From: an uncultured Alistipes sp.
Lineage (GTDB): Bacteria; Bacteroidota; Bacteroidia; Bacteroidales; Rikenellaceae
Assembly (NCBI RefSeq): GCF_963931675.1
Contig: NZ_OZ007039.1
Coordinates: forward strand, 2,889,806-2,953,805
DNA: 64,000 nucleotides
Reading direction: 5' to 3'
In this document: positions 1 through 8,966 of the stretch, one piece after another
Layout of the letters: each line of letters begins with the position of its first letter
Position numbering within the stretch: the stretch's first letter is position 1
The notes under the pieces: generated by a model
What the model was told of the DNA's origin: nothing
Database searches by the model: none
Seen by the model: only the letters and a program-made list of their open reading frames with translations
Position numbers and translations under genes: made by a program

Positions 1-954
1 GAAGCGTCCGAGGTAGTATCCGCGCATCCGCTGGTTGCCGCCCATACGGGCGAGCATGGGCCAGGGGGTTCCGTCGGAGTTGAATTCGGCGTAGAGGTCC
101 GTGGCGAGGATGGCATCCTTCCAGACCCGGTGGTAGGCATCGGCCGTGATGGTGGTCTGCCAGAGCGCCTTGCCGCAGTTTCCGAGGCTTTTCGGGTAGC
201 AGGTCTCCTGGAAACTGACATAAACGCCCTTGAACGGATTGGGAATGAAGTCGCGGCTGTCATACTCGGCGATGGCCCCGATTCCGGTGGCGATATACTG
301 GGGATTCTCTCCGGCGATATATTCGGGCCTGGAGAACTTGATACCGCGCGTATAGTCGAAGTTGACAACTCCTCCGAGGTAGGTATGGGGCAGGATCTCA
401 TGCAGGTAGCGGCCTTCGATCTGGATTCGTTTTTCGGAGTAGGTGCTCACCTCGTTGTGAAGACCGTTGTCGTAGCCGATTCCCCAGAAGTCGCGGGGTG
501 CGGAGATGAACTCCGCGGAGTAGCTCAGCCGCTGTCTGTTCTTCGCAAAGATGGTGTTTCCGGAGACGCCGACGGCATAGAAACCCGAAATGTAGATGCT
601 TGCGAATACCGAAATATCCGAAGGGACCGTAATCGAATCGGTCCGGTCGATCCGGTAGAGCCCCGCAGCGAGGAGACCGATTCCGAGACTGGTGGTCTTC
701 GAGTAGCTGGGGCCTCCGGCGAACGTGAAGTCGATCTTCTTTTCGAAGGTGCGGTCGGTGGTCGATTGGCCGAAATAGTCAACGATCCGTTTCAGGAAGG
801 GCTTCTTCCGGGGAGCTTCCTGCGGCAGGGGGGTATAGGTGTAACGGATCGTATCCGAGTCCGACACACGGATTCCGGATTCCTGGGCATACCCCGGGCA
901 GACGGCTCCCGCACAGAGAATCAGGAGAGCCCATAAGGCGGATCGGTGCACCAT
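1..954 (-). CDS. Omp85/BamA-family outer-membrane barrel protein, 3' end outside window
   Basis: The first 318 codons read from an ATG at 954-952 and run off the window edge. A signal peptide (about residues 1-24, ending PGYAQ) is followed by a short linker and then alternating aromatic/polar beta-barrel sequence from about residue 70. The last visible residues, about 310-318, read MRGYYLGRF, which matches the (V/I)RG(F/Y) loop-6 motif of the BamA/TamA surface-antigen family. There is no room for POTRA repeats before the barrel, so this looks like a POTRA-less Omp85 relative rather than BamA itself. The YtfJ-like gene ends 4 bp upstream of this start, so the two are probably one transcript. 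Ligand and function are unknown. Confidence 0.8.
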   Translation of the reverse strand, partial: MVHRSALWALLILCAGAVCPGYAQESGIRVSDSDTIRYTYTPLPQEAPRKKPFLKRIVDYFGQSTTDRTFEKKIDFTFAGGPSYSKTTSLGIGLLAAGLYRIDRTDSITVPSDISVFASIYISGFYAVGVSGNTIFAKNRQRLSYSAEFISAPRDFWGIGYDNGLHNEVSTYSEKRIQIEGRYLHEILPHTYLGGVVNFDYTRGIKFSRPEYIAGENPQYIATGIGAIAEYDSRDFIPNPFKGVYVSFQETCYPKSLGNCGKALWQTTITADAYHRVWKDAILATDLYAEFNSDGTPWPMLARMGGNQRMRGYYLGRF

Positions 955-958
955 GCGC

Positions 959-1480
959 CTACCGGTACTTCTCAATGGTTTGATAGAAAGCCTCCTTGTC
1001 GGCCTCGGAGAGCACGCCTTTCCGGAGGAAGACCAGCTCGCCCTCCTTGGAGACGATCATCAGCACGAACTGATTGTTGCAGTCTCCGAGTTTCCAGGCC
1101 GAGCTCAGCGTCCGTTCCTGATCGGCCAGTACGATAGCACCGTTTTTTTCGGTGCGTTTCTTGGCCATGCTGCGAGCCATTCCGTTGGGGATCATGGGGG
1201 CATCCTTGAGGTTCATGACGCCGAAGCCGTAGATGTTGTCGCCCTGGGCGCGGTGGTTCTCTTCGAGTTCGAAGGTAAAGTCCTCGTTCTGCTTGTGGCG
1301 GTCGGGATCGACGTAGAATATCATGAGGTTCTTCTCTCCGAAACAGGGCAGTTTGGCGGGTTTCCCGTCCAGGTCGAGCAGTTCGACATTCTGGACCTTG
1401 CGCGGGAGTTCCTGGGCAGAGGCCGCTGTCGACAGGGTCAAAACCGCGGCAGCCAGCAACACAGTCATTTTCATCTTCAT
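959..1480 (-). CDS. YtfJ-like periplasmic thioredoxin-fold protein
   Basis: 173 residues from the ATG at 1480-1478, chosen because it begins a clear signal peptide (MKMKMTVLLAAAVLTLSTAASA). An upstream in-frame extension would lack one and would run into the promoter. The mature part has the features of the YtfJ/HI0045 thioredoxin-fold family: a strand FYVDPDR, a helix region, then a C-terminal FVLMIVSKEGELVFLRKG strand pair. It has no CxxC; its only cysteines are in LPCF and GDCN, so redox activity is doubtful. It precedes the Omp85-like gene by 4 bp. A -7 box lies at 1526-1533. The biological role is unknown. Confidence 0.8.
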   Translation of the reverse strand: MKMKMTVLLAAAVLTLSTAASAQELPRKVQNVELLDLDGKPAKLPCFGEKNLMIFYVDPDRHKQNEDFTFELEENHRAQGDNIYGFGVMNLKDAPMIPNGMARSMAKKRTEKNGAIVLADQERTLSSAWKLGDCNNQFVLMIVSKEGELVFLRKGVLSEADKEAFYQTIEKYR

Positions 1481-1525
1481 GGTAGGTTCTCTCTGTTTGT
1501 CGTTTTCGTTATAAACAAATCGGGG

Positions 1526-1533
1526 CAAAGGTA
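1526..1533 (-). promoter_or_regulatory. Bacteroidetes -7 element before ytfJ-like gene
   Basis: Minus-strand TACCTTTG, a perfect match to TAnnTTTG, 46 bp upstream of the start codon. No clear TTTG is seen at the -33 position. Confidence 0.6.
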
Positions 1534-1692
1534 CGATAAATTCTTCGAACATGGGGAGTTTTGGCGTCCCTATTATTGTTCTAATCGTCATTTTTTTCAA
1601 CAGGAAGGGCCAAAGCGGGGCTGTGACGCGGCCGTTGGAGAGCCAGTCCGCATTTTCCGGACGGGCCAGTCGGAAAAAATCGGGAGAAAGAG

Positions 1693-1723
1693 TTGCCGGA
1701 ACGGTCGTCAGGAATTATCTTTG
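1693..1723 (+). promoter_or_regulatory. Promoter giving a leaderless or near-leaderless mRNA
   Basis: TTG at 1693-1695, a 20-bp spacer, then TATCTTTG at 1716-1723 match the Bacteroidetes sigma-ABfr consensus. The start codon of the phosphatase is at 1729, only five bases after the -7 box, so the transcript would begin at or very near the ATG. Confidence 0.7.
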
Positions 1724-1728
1724 CAATC

Positions 1729-2211
1729 ATGAAAACGAGCATACTTTTTGTCTGCCTGGGCAATATCTGCCGGTCGCCGGCCGCCGAAGGGATCCTGCGC
1801 GACCGGATTGTGCGGGCGGGGCTTTCGGATCGGATCGAGGTGGATTCGGCGGGGACCTACGGGGGTCACCGCGGCGACCTTCCGGACCCGCGGATGCGGA
1901 GTGCGGCCTCACGGCGGGGGTATTCGCTGACCCACCGGGCGCGTCAGGTCCGGGAGGAGGATTTCGAACGCTTCGACCGGATCGTGGTCATGGACGACAT
2001 GAACTACGAAACGCTGCATCGGCTGGCGCCGTCGCGGGCCGCGGCGGAGAAGATCTGCCGCATGACGGATTTCTGCCGCCGCCATCCCGACCGGACGTAT
2101 GTCCCGGACCCGTATTACGAGGGTCACGAAGGTTTCGAACTGGTGCTGGACATGCTGGAGGACGGTTGCGAGGGCCTGTTGGCGGACCTGGAGCGGGAGA
2201 GGCGGATTTGA
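1729..2211 (+). CDS. Low-molecular-weight protein-tyrosine phosphatase
   Basis: 160 residues, the usual size of the family. The P-loop C9-x5-R15-S16 (CLGNICRS) starts at residue 9 and the general-acid loop DPYY is at 127-130, so the catalytic set is complete. It is expected to be cytosolic and to remove phosphate from phosphotyrosine, as in Wzb/Etp-type regulation of capsule export or arsenate-reductase-like relatives. The substrate cannot be read here because no tyrosine kinase gene is adjacent. The start at 1729 places the P-loop at the N-terminus as in homologues. It stands alone, with its own promoter and a strong terminator at 2232-2267. Confidence 0.93.
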   Translation: MKTSILFVCLGNICRSPAAEGILRDRIVRAGLSDRIEVDSAGTYGGHRGDLPDPRMRSAASRRGYSLTHRARQVREEDFERFDRIVVMDDMNYETLHRLAPSRAAAEKICRMTDFCRRHPDRTYVPDPYYEGHEGFELVLDMLEDGCEGLLADLERERRI

Positions 2212-2231
2212 ATGCCGTATTCGGATATACG

Positions 2232-2267
2232 ACGGGCGCCGGATCCTCTCCGGCGCCCGTTTTTTTT
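2232..2267 (+). terminator. Intrinsic terminator
   Basis: A perfect 11-bp stem (2232-2242 with 2250-2260), 7-base loop and a run of eight T, 20 bp after the phosphatase stop codon. Confidence 0.9.
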
Positions 2268-2281
2268 GTGTGATGACTTGG

Positions 2282-3163
2282 CTAAAAGTCGAAACCGAAA
2301 CTCAGGCTGTAGGTATTGTGGAGAAGTGTCTCCTTTTTGGCGAATAGGTAGGCGAAATCGAGTCTCAGGTGCAGGATGCGCACGCCGCCGCCGACCGACC
2401 AGTAACTCGGATAGTAGCAGCGCTGTTCACCGTAGTGATATCCGGCGCGGAACTGGACGAGCTGCATGAGGTTGTACTCCATGCCGAGTGAGAGTTGGAA
2501 TCCGCGCACCCCTTTGGGATAGAAATAGTAACCGAGATCGGTTCCGACGGTGATTTCGTGGGCGTCGGAGAGGTACGTATCAAGGGCGACACCGGCGGCG
2601 AGGTCCATCGGGAGGATGTAGTCGGTATCGTTGAGATAGGCCCCGAGGTTGGCGATCTTGGCACCGGCGCGCAGGGCGGAGTAGGAGCCGATGTTTTCGA
2701 GGGGGAGCTGATAGGCGATGCAGAGGTCGGCGGCCAGGGCGTCGGCCGAGATTTCGGGACGGCTCAGGTGCAGATAGCGGGCCACGACGCCGACGGCCCA
2801 ACGGCCGTTGATCTGTCGCGAGTATCCGAGATCGACGGCCATGTCGCTGTTCCCGCGTTCGCGCAGATACTGCCGCCATCCGGCCAGGATAAGGTTCTCG
2901 CTGCCGAGGCGGCAGGAACCCGAGACGGCATAGTAGTCGAAACTTCCCTGTCCGTAGTAGGAGGAGGAGATTTGCGAGGGGCTCCGCTGGAACAAGGCCG
3001 TTGCGGAGTTGTTGTAAATGGCGTGTGAGCCGGAGAGGGTAGTCATCATCACGCCACCCATTCCGATGGTTTTGGCATCGGGCGTGGGGAGTGTAGCCTC
3101 CTGAGCGGAAGCAGCTCCGGAGATCAGGGCCGTAGCGGCCAGCAGGGTCATGAATCGTTTCAT
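2282..3163 (-). CDS. PorV/PorQ-family outer-membrane barrel protein
   Basis: 293 residues from the ATG at 3163-3161. The upstream in-frame start at 3172 is only a TTG. A signal peptide ends near ISGAASAQ. The mature N-terminus has the family hallmark of early residues (PDAKTIGMGGVMMT...AIYNNSAT) seen in FadL-like PorV/PorQ proteins, followed by a 14-strand-type barrel ending in the aromatic SLSFGFDF. PorV and PorQ act with type IX secretion in Bacteroidetes, but this family is large and no other secretion gene lies nearby, so a direct role is only a possibility. A -7 box lies 73 bp upstream. Confidence 0.75.
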   Translation of the reverse strand: MKRFMTLLAATALISGAASAQEATLPTPDAKTIGMGGVMMTTLSGSHAIYNNSATALFQRSPSQISSSYYGQGSFDYYAVSGSCRLGSENLILAGWRQYLRERGNSDMAVDLGYSRQINGRWAVGVVARYLHLSRPEISADALAADLCIAYQLPLENIGSYSALRAGAKIANLGAYLNDTDYILPMDLAAGVALDTYLSDAHEITVGTDLGYYFYPKGVRGFQLSLGMEYNLMQLVQFRAGYHYGEQRCYYPSYWSVGGGVRILHLRLDFAYLFAKKETLLHNTYSLSFGFDF

Positions 3164-3236
3164 ACGGGACAAAATAAGGGAAGCGCCGCGGCAAACGAAA
3201 AGCGCGTTACTGTGCCGAACCGCATCCTATATTCTG

Positions 3237-3244
3237 CAAATATA
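3237..3244 (-). promoter_or_regulatory. -7 element before PorV/PorQ gene
   Basis: Minus-strand TATATTTG, a perfect TAnnTTTG, about 73 bp upstream of the start codon. Confidence 0.55.
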
Positions 3245-3275
3245 CAAAAAAACGCGCCCTCCCTCAGTTTTGGGC

Positions 3276-3321
3276 AGAAAAAAGAGGAGCGTCTCCGCAA
3301 AGAGGGGTAGGGAGACGCTCC
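3276..3321 (-). terminator. Intrinsic terminator of fabG
   Basis: An 11-bp perfect stem (3286-3296 with 3311-3321) is followed on the minus strand by a T-rich tract at 3276-3285. It lies between fabG and the PorV/PorQ promoter, so it separates the two units. Confidence 0.8.
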
Positions 3322-3368
3322 GGCAAGTTTTTGGAGTCCGGATGGTTCCGGACTGCGGACGGGCTGTT

Positions 3369-4115
3369 TTAGCAGTTCATGGCTCCGCAGCAATGGATCA
3401 CCTGACCGCTGACATACGACGAGAGGTCCGACGCGAGGAACAGGGCGACTTTGGCCACCTCTTCGGGCGTGCCGCCGCGGCGCAGGGGGATCTGCTTGTA
3501 CCACTCCTCCTTGACCGAATCGGGGAGTTTGTCGGTCATATCGGTCATGATGAACCCCGGGGCGATGCAGTTGGCGCGGATTCCGCGCGATCCCATCTCC
3601 TTGGCGATGGACTTGGCCAGGCCGATCATACCGGCCTTCGAGGCGGAGTAGTTGCACTGACCGGCGTTTCCGCTGACACCGACCACCGACGACATGTTGA
3701 TGATCGAACCGGCTTTCTGACGGGCCATCACGGGCGTCACGGCGTGGATGAAGTTGAAAGCGGACTTGAGGTTTACGGTCAGGACGGCGTCCCACTGCGC
3801 CTCGGACATGCGCATCATCAGGCCGTCCTTGGTGATTCCGGCGTTGTTGACGAGGATGTCGATGCGACCGAAATCCTTCATGATCTGGTCGATGACCTGA
3901 TGGGTCTCTTCGAAGTCTGCGGCATTGGAGGCGTAGCCTTTTGCCTTGACGCCGAGCGCGGCGATTTCGGCTTCGGTAGCCTTTCCGTTCTCATCGATAA
4001 CCAGGTCGGTGAATGCGACATCGGCACCTTCGGCGGCGAATTTCAGAGCGATGGCCTTTCCGATACCGCGGGCGGCACCGGTCACAATGGCCACTTTTCC
4101 TTCGAGCAGTTTCAT
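3369..4115 (-). CDS. fabG: 3-oxoacyl-[acyl-carrier-protein] reductase
   Basis: 248-residue short-chain dehydrogenase that should reduce 3-oxoacyl-ACP with NADPH in fatty-acid elongation. The cofactor motif TGAARGIG is at 12-19, NNAG at 90-93, and the catalytic Asn115, Ser143, Tyr156 and Lys160 are all present. The IRANCIAPGFIMTDMT stretch matches FabG rather than general sugar dehydrogenases. The C-terminus is unusually cysteine-rich (HCCGAMNC), where many homologues end in DGGM-like residues. It is transcribed alone: promoter box at 4158-4165, terminator at 3276-3321. Confidence 0.95.
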   Translation of the reverse strand: MKLLEGKVAIVTGAARGIGKAIALKFAAEGADVAFTDLVIDENGKATEAEIAALGVKAKGYASNAADFEETHQVIDQIMKDFGRIDILVNNAGITKDGLMMRMSEAQWDAVLTVNLKSAFNFIHAVTPVMARQKAGSIINMSSVVGVSGNAGQCNYSASKAGMIGLAKSIAKEMGSRGIRANCIAPGFIMTDMTDKLPDSVKEEWYKQIPLRRGGTPEEVAKVALFLASDLSSYVSGQVIHCCGAMNC

Positions 4116-4157
4116 AATCTGACTATTTTTAAGGTATTATCATCCAATTTTCCGGCA

Positions 4158-4165
4158 CAAAGATA
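4158..4165 (-). promoter_or_regulatory. -7 element before fabG
   Basis: Minus-strand TATCTTTG, 42 bp upstream of the fabG start codon. The TTTG at -33 is not evident. Confidence 0.6.
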
Positions 4166-4248
4166 GGAAAAATATCTTAAAAGCCCGCTTGCGGAAAGAA
4201 ATTCGGCAAATTTGCTTATCTTTACGGGCTGTAAAGCATGTCGACGCC

Positions 4249-4893
4249 ATGAAAAGCCTGTTTTCCGTATTTCTGCTTCTTCTTGCCGGATCCGCAGCGG
4301 CCTCCGAGCCGTGGATCTGCACCGACGCGGGAACGCGCCTGGTCTATGAGGAGTCGATCGGCGGAGAGCGGACCGCGACGCTGGACAAACTCGTGTCGGT
4401 AGAGAGCGACGGTGAAATCCGCCTCTCCTATACGCGGCAAGGCCAGCCGGTCGTCGAACGCTGGAGGGTCTATCCCGATTCGACGGTCCTGCTCATCGAG
4501 GCTCCGGAACAGATGTACGAACTGCTCCGCACCATGCAGGTGGATGAGGTCGAGATCACGGTTCGAAACCAGGTCCTGCCTGCGGAGATGAACCCCGGCG
4601 AGGAATTCCCGGGCTTCGGATTTACGCTTTCGGGGCGGAAGGAGGGCGAGCGGACGTCGATCTCGGTGCTTTCGGACCGCGTGCGGGTGGTCGGCCGGGA
4701 GCGAATCAAGACGCCGGCTGGAAAATTCGAGGCCACACGCATCGAGTACCGGACCACCACCACGACCGGAGACACGACGGTGGAGATTCCCATGACCCAA
4801 TGGGTTGCTCCCGGCATCGGCCTGGTCCGCCAGGAGATTCCCGTTCTGGGAGAGATCACCAGCGTCATCGAACTGCAAAAAATCATTCAATAA
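4249..4893 (+). CDS. TapB/DUF3108-like secreted protein
   Basis: 214 residues from the ATG at 4249, chosen because it starts a signal peptide (MKSLFSVFLLLLAGSAAAS); an earlier frame extension lacks one. The mature protein is predicted all-beta, with a late segment KTPAGKFEATRIEY...TQWVAPGIGLVRQEI. That segment is the recognisable core of the DUF3108/TapB-type periplasmic beta proteins (Gly-Lys-Phe-x-Ala/Cys followed by W-x-A-P-G-x-G-L-V). Function is not established. It ends 12 bp before glyA and is likely cotranscribed with it. A TATCTTTA element at 4217-4224 is a weak promoter candidate. Confidence 0.65.
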   Translation: MKSLFSVFLLLLAGSAAASEPWICTDAGTRLVYEESIGGERTATLDKLVSVESDGEIRLSYTRQGQPVVERWRVYPDSTVLLIEAPEQMYELLRTMQVDEVEITVRNQVLPAEMNPGEEFPGFGFTLSGRKEGERTSISVLSDRVRVVGRERIKTPAGKFEATRIEYRTTTTTGDTTVEIPMTQWVAPGIGLVRQEIPVLGEITSVIELQKIIQ

Positions 4894-4905
4894 CCCAGAT
4901 AAAAC

Positions 4906-6186
4906 ATGAAAAGAGATTCCCGGATTTTCGAATTGATTGGCGAGGAGCGCAACCGTCAGATGCACGGCATCGAGCTGATCGCCTCGGAGAACTTCGTCAG
5001 CGAAGAGGTGATGGAGGCCATGGGCTCGGTGCTCACGAACAAATATGCGGAGGGCTATCCGGCAGCACGCTATTACGGCGGCTGCGAGGTGGTGGACAAG
5101 GTGGAGCGTCTTGCCATCGAACGGATCTGCGAGATCTACGGCGCGGAGTGGGCCAACGTGCAGCCGCACTCGGGTGCGCAGGCCAACATGGCGGTCTTCT
5201 TCGCGTGCCTGCAGCCTGGCGATACCTTCATGGGGCTGGACCTTGCACACGGAGGCCACCTTTCGCACGGTTCGCCGGTGAACATGTCGGGCAAATACTT
5301 CAAGGCCGTCGGCTACCAGCTGGACGAGGCGACGGGCCGCATCGACTACGACGCCATGGAGCGCAAGGCGCTGGAGTGCCACCCGAAACTGATCGTCGGC
5401 GGGGCTTCGGCCTACTCGCGCGAGTGGGACTACAAGCGGATGCGCGAAATCGCCGACAAGGTGGGTGCGCTGCTGATGGTGGACATGGCCCACACGGCGG
5501 GTCTGATCGCCGCGGGGCTGCTGGAGAATCCGGTGAAATACGCCCATATCGTCACCTCGACGACGCACAAGACGCTGCGCGGGCCGCGCGGCGGTATCAT
5601 CCTCATGGGCAAGGACTTCGAGAACCCGTGGGGACTGACGACGCCGAAGGGGGCGGTGAAGATGATGTCGCAGATCCTCAATTCGGCCGTCTTCCCGGGC
5701 ATCCAGGGAGGCCCGCTGGAGCACGTGATCGCCGCGAAGGCCGTGGCATTCGGCGAGGCGCTGCAGCCCGAATACAGGGAGTACCAGCGTCAGGTCCAGA
5801 AGAACGCCGCAGCGATGGCCGCGGCCTTCACGAAGCGGGGCTACAAGATCGTCTCGGGCGGCACGGACAACCACCTGATGCTGGTCGACCTGCGGACGAA
5901 GTTTCCCGAACTGACGGGCAAGCTGGCCGAGAAGTGCCTCGTGGCCGCCGACATCACGACGAACAAGAACATGGTTCCGTTCGACACGCGCTCGCCGTTC
6001 CAGACGTCGGGACTGCGCTTCGGAACGCCGGCCATCACGACGCGCGGACTGAAGGAGGAACAGATGGACTACATCGTCGGGCTGATCGACCGGGTTCTGA
6101 ACGATCCGGAGAACGAGGCGAACATCGCCGCCGTGCGCAAGGACGTGAATGCGCTGATGGCAAACTACCCGCTCTTTGCCTGGTAA
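4906..6186 (+). CDS. glyA: Serine hydroxymethyltransferase
   Basis: 426 residues, full length. This PLP enzyme interconverts serine and glycine with tetrahydrofolate, feeding one-carbon metabolism in the cytosol. The pyridoxal-phosphate lysine is K222 within [14 protein letters not shown]; the N-terminal IELIASENF and the [11 protein letters not shown] motif are also intact. It follows the TapB-like gene by 12 bp, and a DUF2461 gene starts 16 bp after its stop, suggesting a three-gene transcript. Confidence 0.97.
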   Translation: MKRDSRIFELIGEERNRQMHGIELIASENFVSEEVMEAMGSVLTNKYAEGYPAARYYGGCEVVDKVERLAIERICEIYGAEWANVQPHSGAQANMAVFFACLQPGDTFMGLDLAHGGHLSHGSPVNMSGKYFKAVGYQLDEATGRIDYDAMERKALECHPKLIVGGASAYSREWDYKRMREIADKVGALLMVDMAHTAGLIAAGLLENPVKYAHIVTSTTHKTLRGPRGGIILMGKDFENPWGLTTPKGAVKMMSQILNSAVFPGIQGGPLEHVIAAKAVAFGEALQPEYREYQRQVQKNAAAMAAAFTKRGYKIVSGGTDNHLMLVDLRTKFPELTGKLAEKCLVAADITTNKNMVPFDTRSPFQTSGLRFGTPAITTRGLKEEQMDYIVGLIDRVLNDPENEANIAAVRKDVNALMANYPLFAW

Positions 6187-6202
6187 CCGGAAGGGAGAAG
6201 CC

Positions 6203-6880
6203 ATGGAAGAGGTCCTGGATTTTCTGCGACGGTTGTCCGAGAACAACGACCGGGAGTGGTTCGACGCCCACCGGTCGGAGTGGGTGCATGTCAAGGGGCT
6301 GTGGGCGGACTTCACGGCGGAGCTGATCGAGGGGATCGCGTCGTTCGACCCCACGGTCCGGGGGCTCCGGCCGCAGGACTGCACCTACCGCATTGCCCGC
6401 GATACGCGTTTTTCGGCGGACAAGCGTCCTTATAAGAGCTGGCTCGGGACATTCGTGGCTCCGCGCGGCAAGAAGTCGGGCTATGCGGGCTACTACTTTC
6501 ACGTCGAACCGGCGGGCGACGGACTTCTGGGCAATCACCTGCTGGCCGCGGGGGCGGTCTGCATCGAACCCCAGGTGCTTCGTTCAATCCGCGAGGAGGT
6601 GCTGGACCACGGCGCCGAGATGCTGCAGTCGATCGATGCGGCCCGGGGCTTCCGGCTCGACACGACGAACCGCCTGAAACGGGTTCCGACGGGGTTTCCG
6701 GCCGATTCGGAGTATGCCGAACTGCTCAAGCAGAAGGATTACTGCCTGGAGAAGCCGGTCCCGGAGGAGTTCGTGCTGGCCGACGGCCTTCCGGAGCGTC
6801 TTGTGGAGGAGTTCCGGCGGACGAAACCCTTCCTCGATCAGCTGAACCGGGCGGTCCAGTACGCCTACGAGGAGATGTAA
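6203..6880 (+). CDS. DUF2461 family protein
   Basis: 225 residues from the ATG at 6203. An upstream ATG at 6176 would overlap glyA, and homologues begin with a short acidic helix as here (MEEVLDFLRRLSENNDREWF). The NNDREWFDAHR motif near residues 15-25, and the RDTRFSADKRPYKSWLG stretch near 70-86 are hallmarks of the DUF2461/TIGR02453 family. The biochemical role of the family is not known. It shares a transcript with glyA and is closed by the hairpin at 6903-6937. Confidence 0.85.
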   Translation: MEEVLDFLRRLSENNDREWFDAHRSEWVHVKGLWADFTAELIEGIASFDPTVRGLRPQDCTYRIARDTRFSADKRPYKSWLGTFVAPRGKKSGYAGYYFHVEPAGDGLLGNHLLAAGAVCIEPQVLRSIREEVLDHGAEMLQSIDAARGFRLDTTNRLKRVPTGFPADSEYAELLKQKDYCLEKPVPEEFVLADGLPERLVEEFRRTKPFLDQLNRAVQYAYEEM

Positions 6881-6902
6881 TCCTCCGATTGCATAAAAAA
6901 GT

Positions 6903-6940
6903 AGAGAGGTCGATCCCGTGATGGGACCGGCCTCTCTCTT
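6903..6940. terminator. Hairpin between convergent DUF2461 and glmS genes
   Basis: An AGAGAGG...CCTCTCT stem with inner GATCCC/GGGA pairing, T-rich on the plus side and A-rich before it, so it can end transcription from both directions. Confidence 0.6.
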
Positions 6941-7060
6941 TTGCCTTTGCTGCGGCCGGCTGCGGGGAGGGGGGGGTGAAGCAGCCGCACGCCTTTCGTC
7001 TTCAGCCGAACCCCGGATCTTCTGAATCCCGGCCCCCACCGGAGGCCGGAGCCAGCCCGG

Positions 7061-8905
7061 CTATTCGACCGTCACCGACTTGGCAAGGTTCCGGGGCTGG
7101 TCGACGTTGCGGCCCTTGTAGACGGCGATGTAGTAGGCCAGCAGCTGCAGAGGTACCGAGACGACAACCGGCATGAGACACTCGGTGATGACCGGGACCT
7201 CGATCACGTAGTCGGCCGAACGGCGCACCTGCTTGTCGTTGCGGGCGCAGACGGCGATGATCTTGCCGCCGCGGGCCTTGATCTCCTCAATGTTCGAGGC
7301 GGTTTTTTCGTAGGTATGGTCGGGGGTGGCGATGGCCACGGTGGGCATTTCGGCATCGATCAGCGCAATGGGCCCGTGCTTCATCTCGGCAGCGGGGTAG
7401 CCTTCGGCATGGATGTAGGAGATCTCCTTGAGCTTCAGAGCCCCTTCGAGGGCCGTAGGGTAGTTGTAGCCGCGCCCGAGGTAGATGAAGTTGTGGGCGT
7501 AGGTGAAGATCTTCGAGAGGTCGGCGATCTGCGGGGCGACCTTCAGCACCTCTTCGAGCGTCTCGGGCAGACGGAGCAGCGCCGCGGCCACTTCGTGATA
7601 ATAGGCATCGGAGACGGTTCCCTTCTCGCGTCCGATGGCCAGGGCGAGCATCGCCATGACGGTCACCTGCCCGGTGAAGGCCTTCGTCGAGGCGACACCG
7701 ATTTCGGGTCCGACATGGATGTAGGCTCCGGAGTCGGTAGCGCGGGCGATGGAGGAGCCTACGACGTTGCAGATTCCGAAGACGAAGGCTCCGGCCTTGC
7801 GGGCGAGTTCGACGGCCGCCAGCGTATCGGCGGTTTCGCCCGACTGCGACACGGCGATGACGATGTCATCCTCGCAGATGATGGGGTCACGGTATCGGAA
7901 CTCCGAGGCGTACTCCACCTCGACCGGGATGCGGCAGATCGACTCGATCAGGTGCTCGCCGATGAGCGAGGCGTGCCACGAGGTTCCGCAGGCCACGAAG
8001 ATGATCCTCCGGGCCCGCAGGAAGCGGTCGCGGTGGTCGATCACGCCGGAGAGTTTCACCTCGCAGGTCTCGGGGTTGATCCTCCCGCGGATACAGTCGA
8101 CGAGGGTCCGGGGCTGTTCGTAGATCTCCTTGAGCATGAAGTGGGGGTACCCGCCCTTTTCGAGCTGTGAGATCGAGAGTTCGAGTTTCTTGATGTCGAT
8201 CCGGGCGTCGTGGTTGTCGAGCGTCAGGAGTTTGAGCGGGGCGTTGCGGTTGATGACGGCGATCTCCCCGTCGTTTACGTAGACGAACTCCTGCGTATAT
8301 TCGATGATCGAGGCGGCGTCCGACGAGAGGAAATACTCCCCGTTGCCGATCCCGACCACCATCGGGCTGCTCTGCCGGGCGGCGATGATCTCGTCGGGGT
8401 TGCCTTTTTCGATCACGGCGATGGCATAGGCCCCGACCACCTGGCGGAGCGCCTGGCGCACGGCTTCGAGCAGCGAACAGCCGTTCGTCGTGCGGATGTA
8501 CTCGATGAGGTTGACCAGCACTTCGGAATCGGTGCTGCTGCGGAAGGTGTATCCGTTTTCGACGAGCGCCTCCTTCAGCACGCGGTAGTTTTCGATAATC
8601 CCGTTGTGGATCAGCGCAATGCGCTCCGATTCGGAGTAGTGGGGGTGGGCGTTGGCGTCATTCGGCACGCCGTGCGTGGCCCAGCGGGTGTGGGCGATTC
8701 CGATGGACCCCGAGAGGTCCTTGCCCTGGAGGAAGTGCTCCAGATCGGAGACCTTTCCCTTGCATTTGAAGACGTTGAGCGCACCCTTGTCATTGACCAG
8801 CGCGACTCCGGCACTGTCATAACCCCGGTATTCGAGGCGGTGCAGCCCCTTGATCAGAATCGGACACGCCTCGCGCCGTCCGACATAACCGACGATTCCG
8901 CACAT
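7061..8905 (-). CDS. glmS: Glutamine--fructose-6-phosphate aminotransferase (isomerizing)
   Basis: 614 residues, the usual length. It makes glucosamine-6-phosphate, the first step toward UDP-GlcNAc for peptidoglycan and lipid A. The start MCGIVGYVG leaves Cys2, the N-terminal nucleophile after Met removal. The glutaminase domain (about 1-230) has TRWATHG and SSDSEVLVNLIEY segments. Two SIS domains follow, with SQSGETADT near residue 355 and the C-terminal LAKSVTVE that closes the active site. glmM lies 3 kb upstream on the same strand. No leader long enough for a glmS ribozyme is seen. Confidence 0.97.
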   Translation of the reverse strand: MCGIVGYVGRREACPILIKGLHRLEYRGYDSAGVALVNDKGALNVFKCKGKVSDLEHFLQGKDLSGSIGIAHTRWATHGVPNDANAHPHYSESERIALIHNGIIENYRVLKEALVENGYTFRSSTDSEVLVNLIEYIRTTNGCSLLEAVRQALRQVVGAYAIAVIEKGNPDEIIAARQSSPMVVGIGNGEYFLSSDAASIIEYTQEFVYVNDGEIAVINRNAPLKLLTLDNHDARIDIKKLELSISQLEKGGYPHFMLKEIYEQPRTLVDCIRGRINPETCEVKLSGVIDHRDRFLRARRIIFVACGTSWHASLIGEHLIESICRIPVEVEYASEFRYRDPIICEDDIVIAVSQSGETADTLAAVELARKAGAFVFGICNVVGSSIARATDSGAYIHVGPEIGVASTKAFTGQVTVMAMLALAIGREKGTVSDAYYHEVAAALLRLPETLEEVLKVAPQIADLSKIFTYAHNFIYLGRGYNYPTALEGALKLKEISYIHAEGYPAAEMKHGPIALIDAEMPTVAIATPDHTYEKTASNIEEIKARGGKIIAVCARNDKQVRRSADYVIEVPVITECLMPVVVSVPLQLLAYYIAVYKGRNVDQPRNLAKSVTVE

Positions 8906-8966
8906 GAGTTATCGAGATTTTAGCGGAGCCAAGATAAGAAAATTTTTTAATAACACCACACGGCAA

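Noticed and set aside
7061..8940. glmS ribozyme or riboswitch in the glmS leader
   Set aside because: The glmS upstream gap is about 130 bases including a hairpin; the ribozyme core is not recognisable and is typical of Firmicutes.
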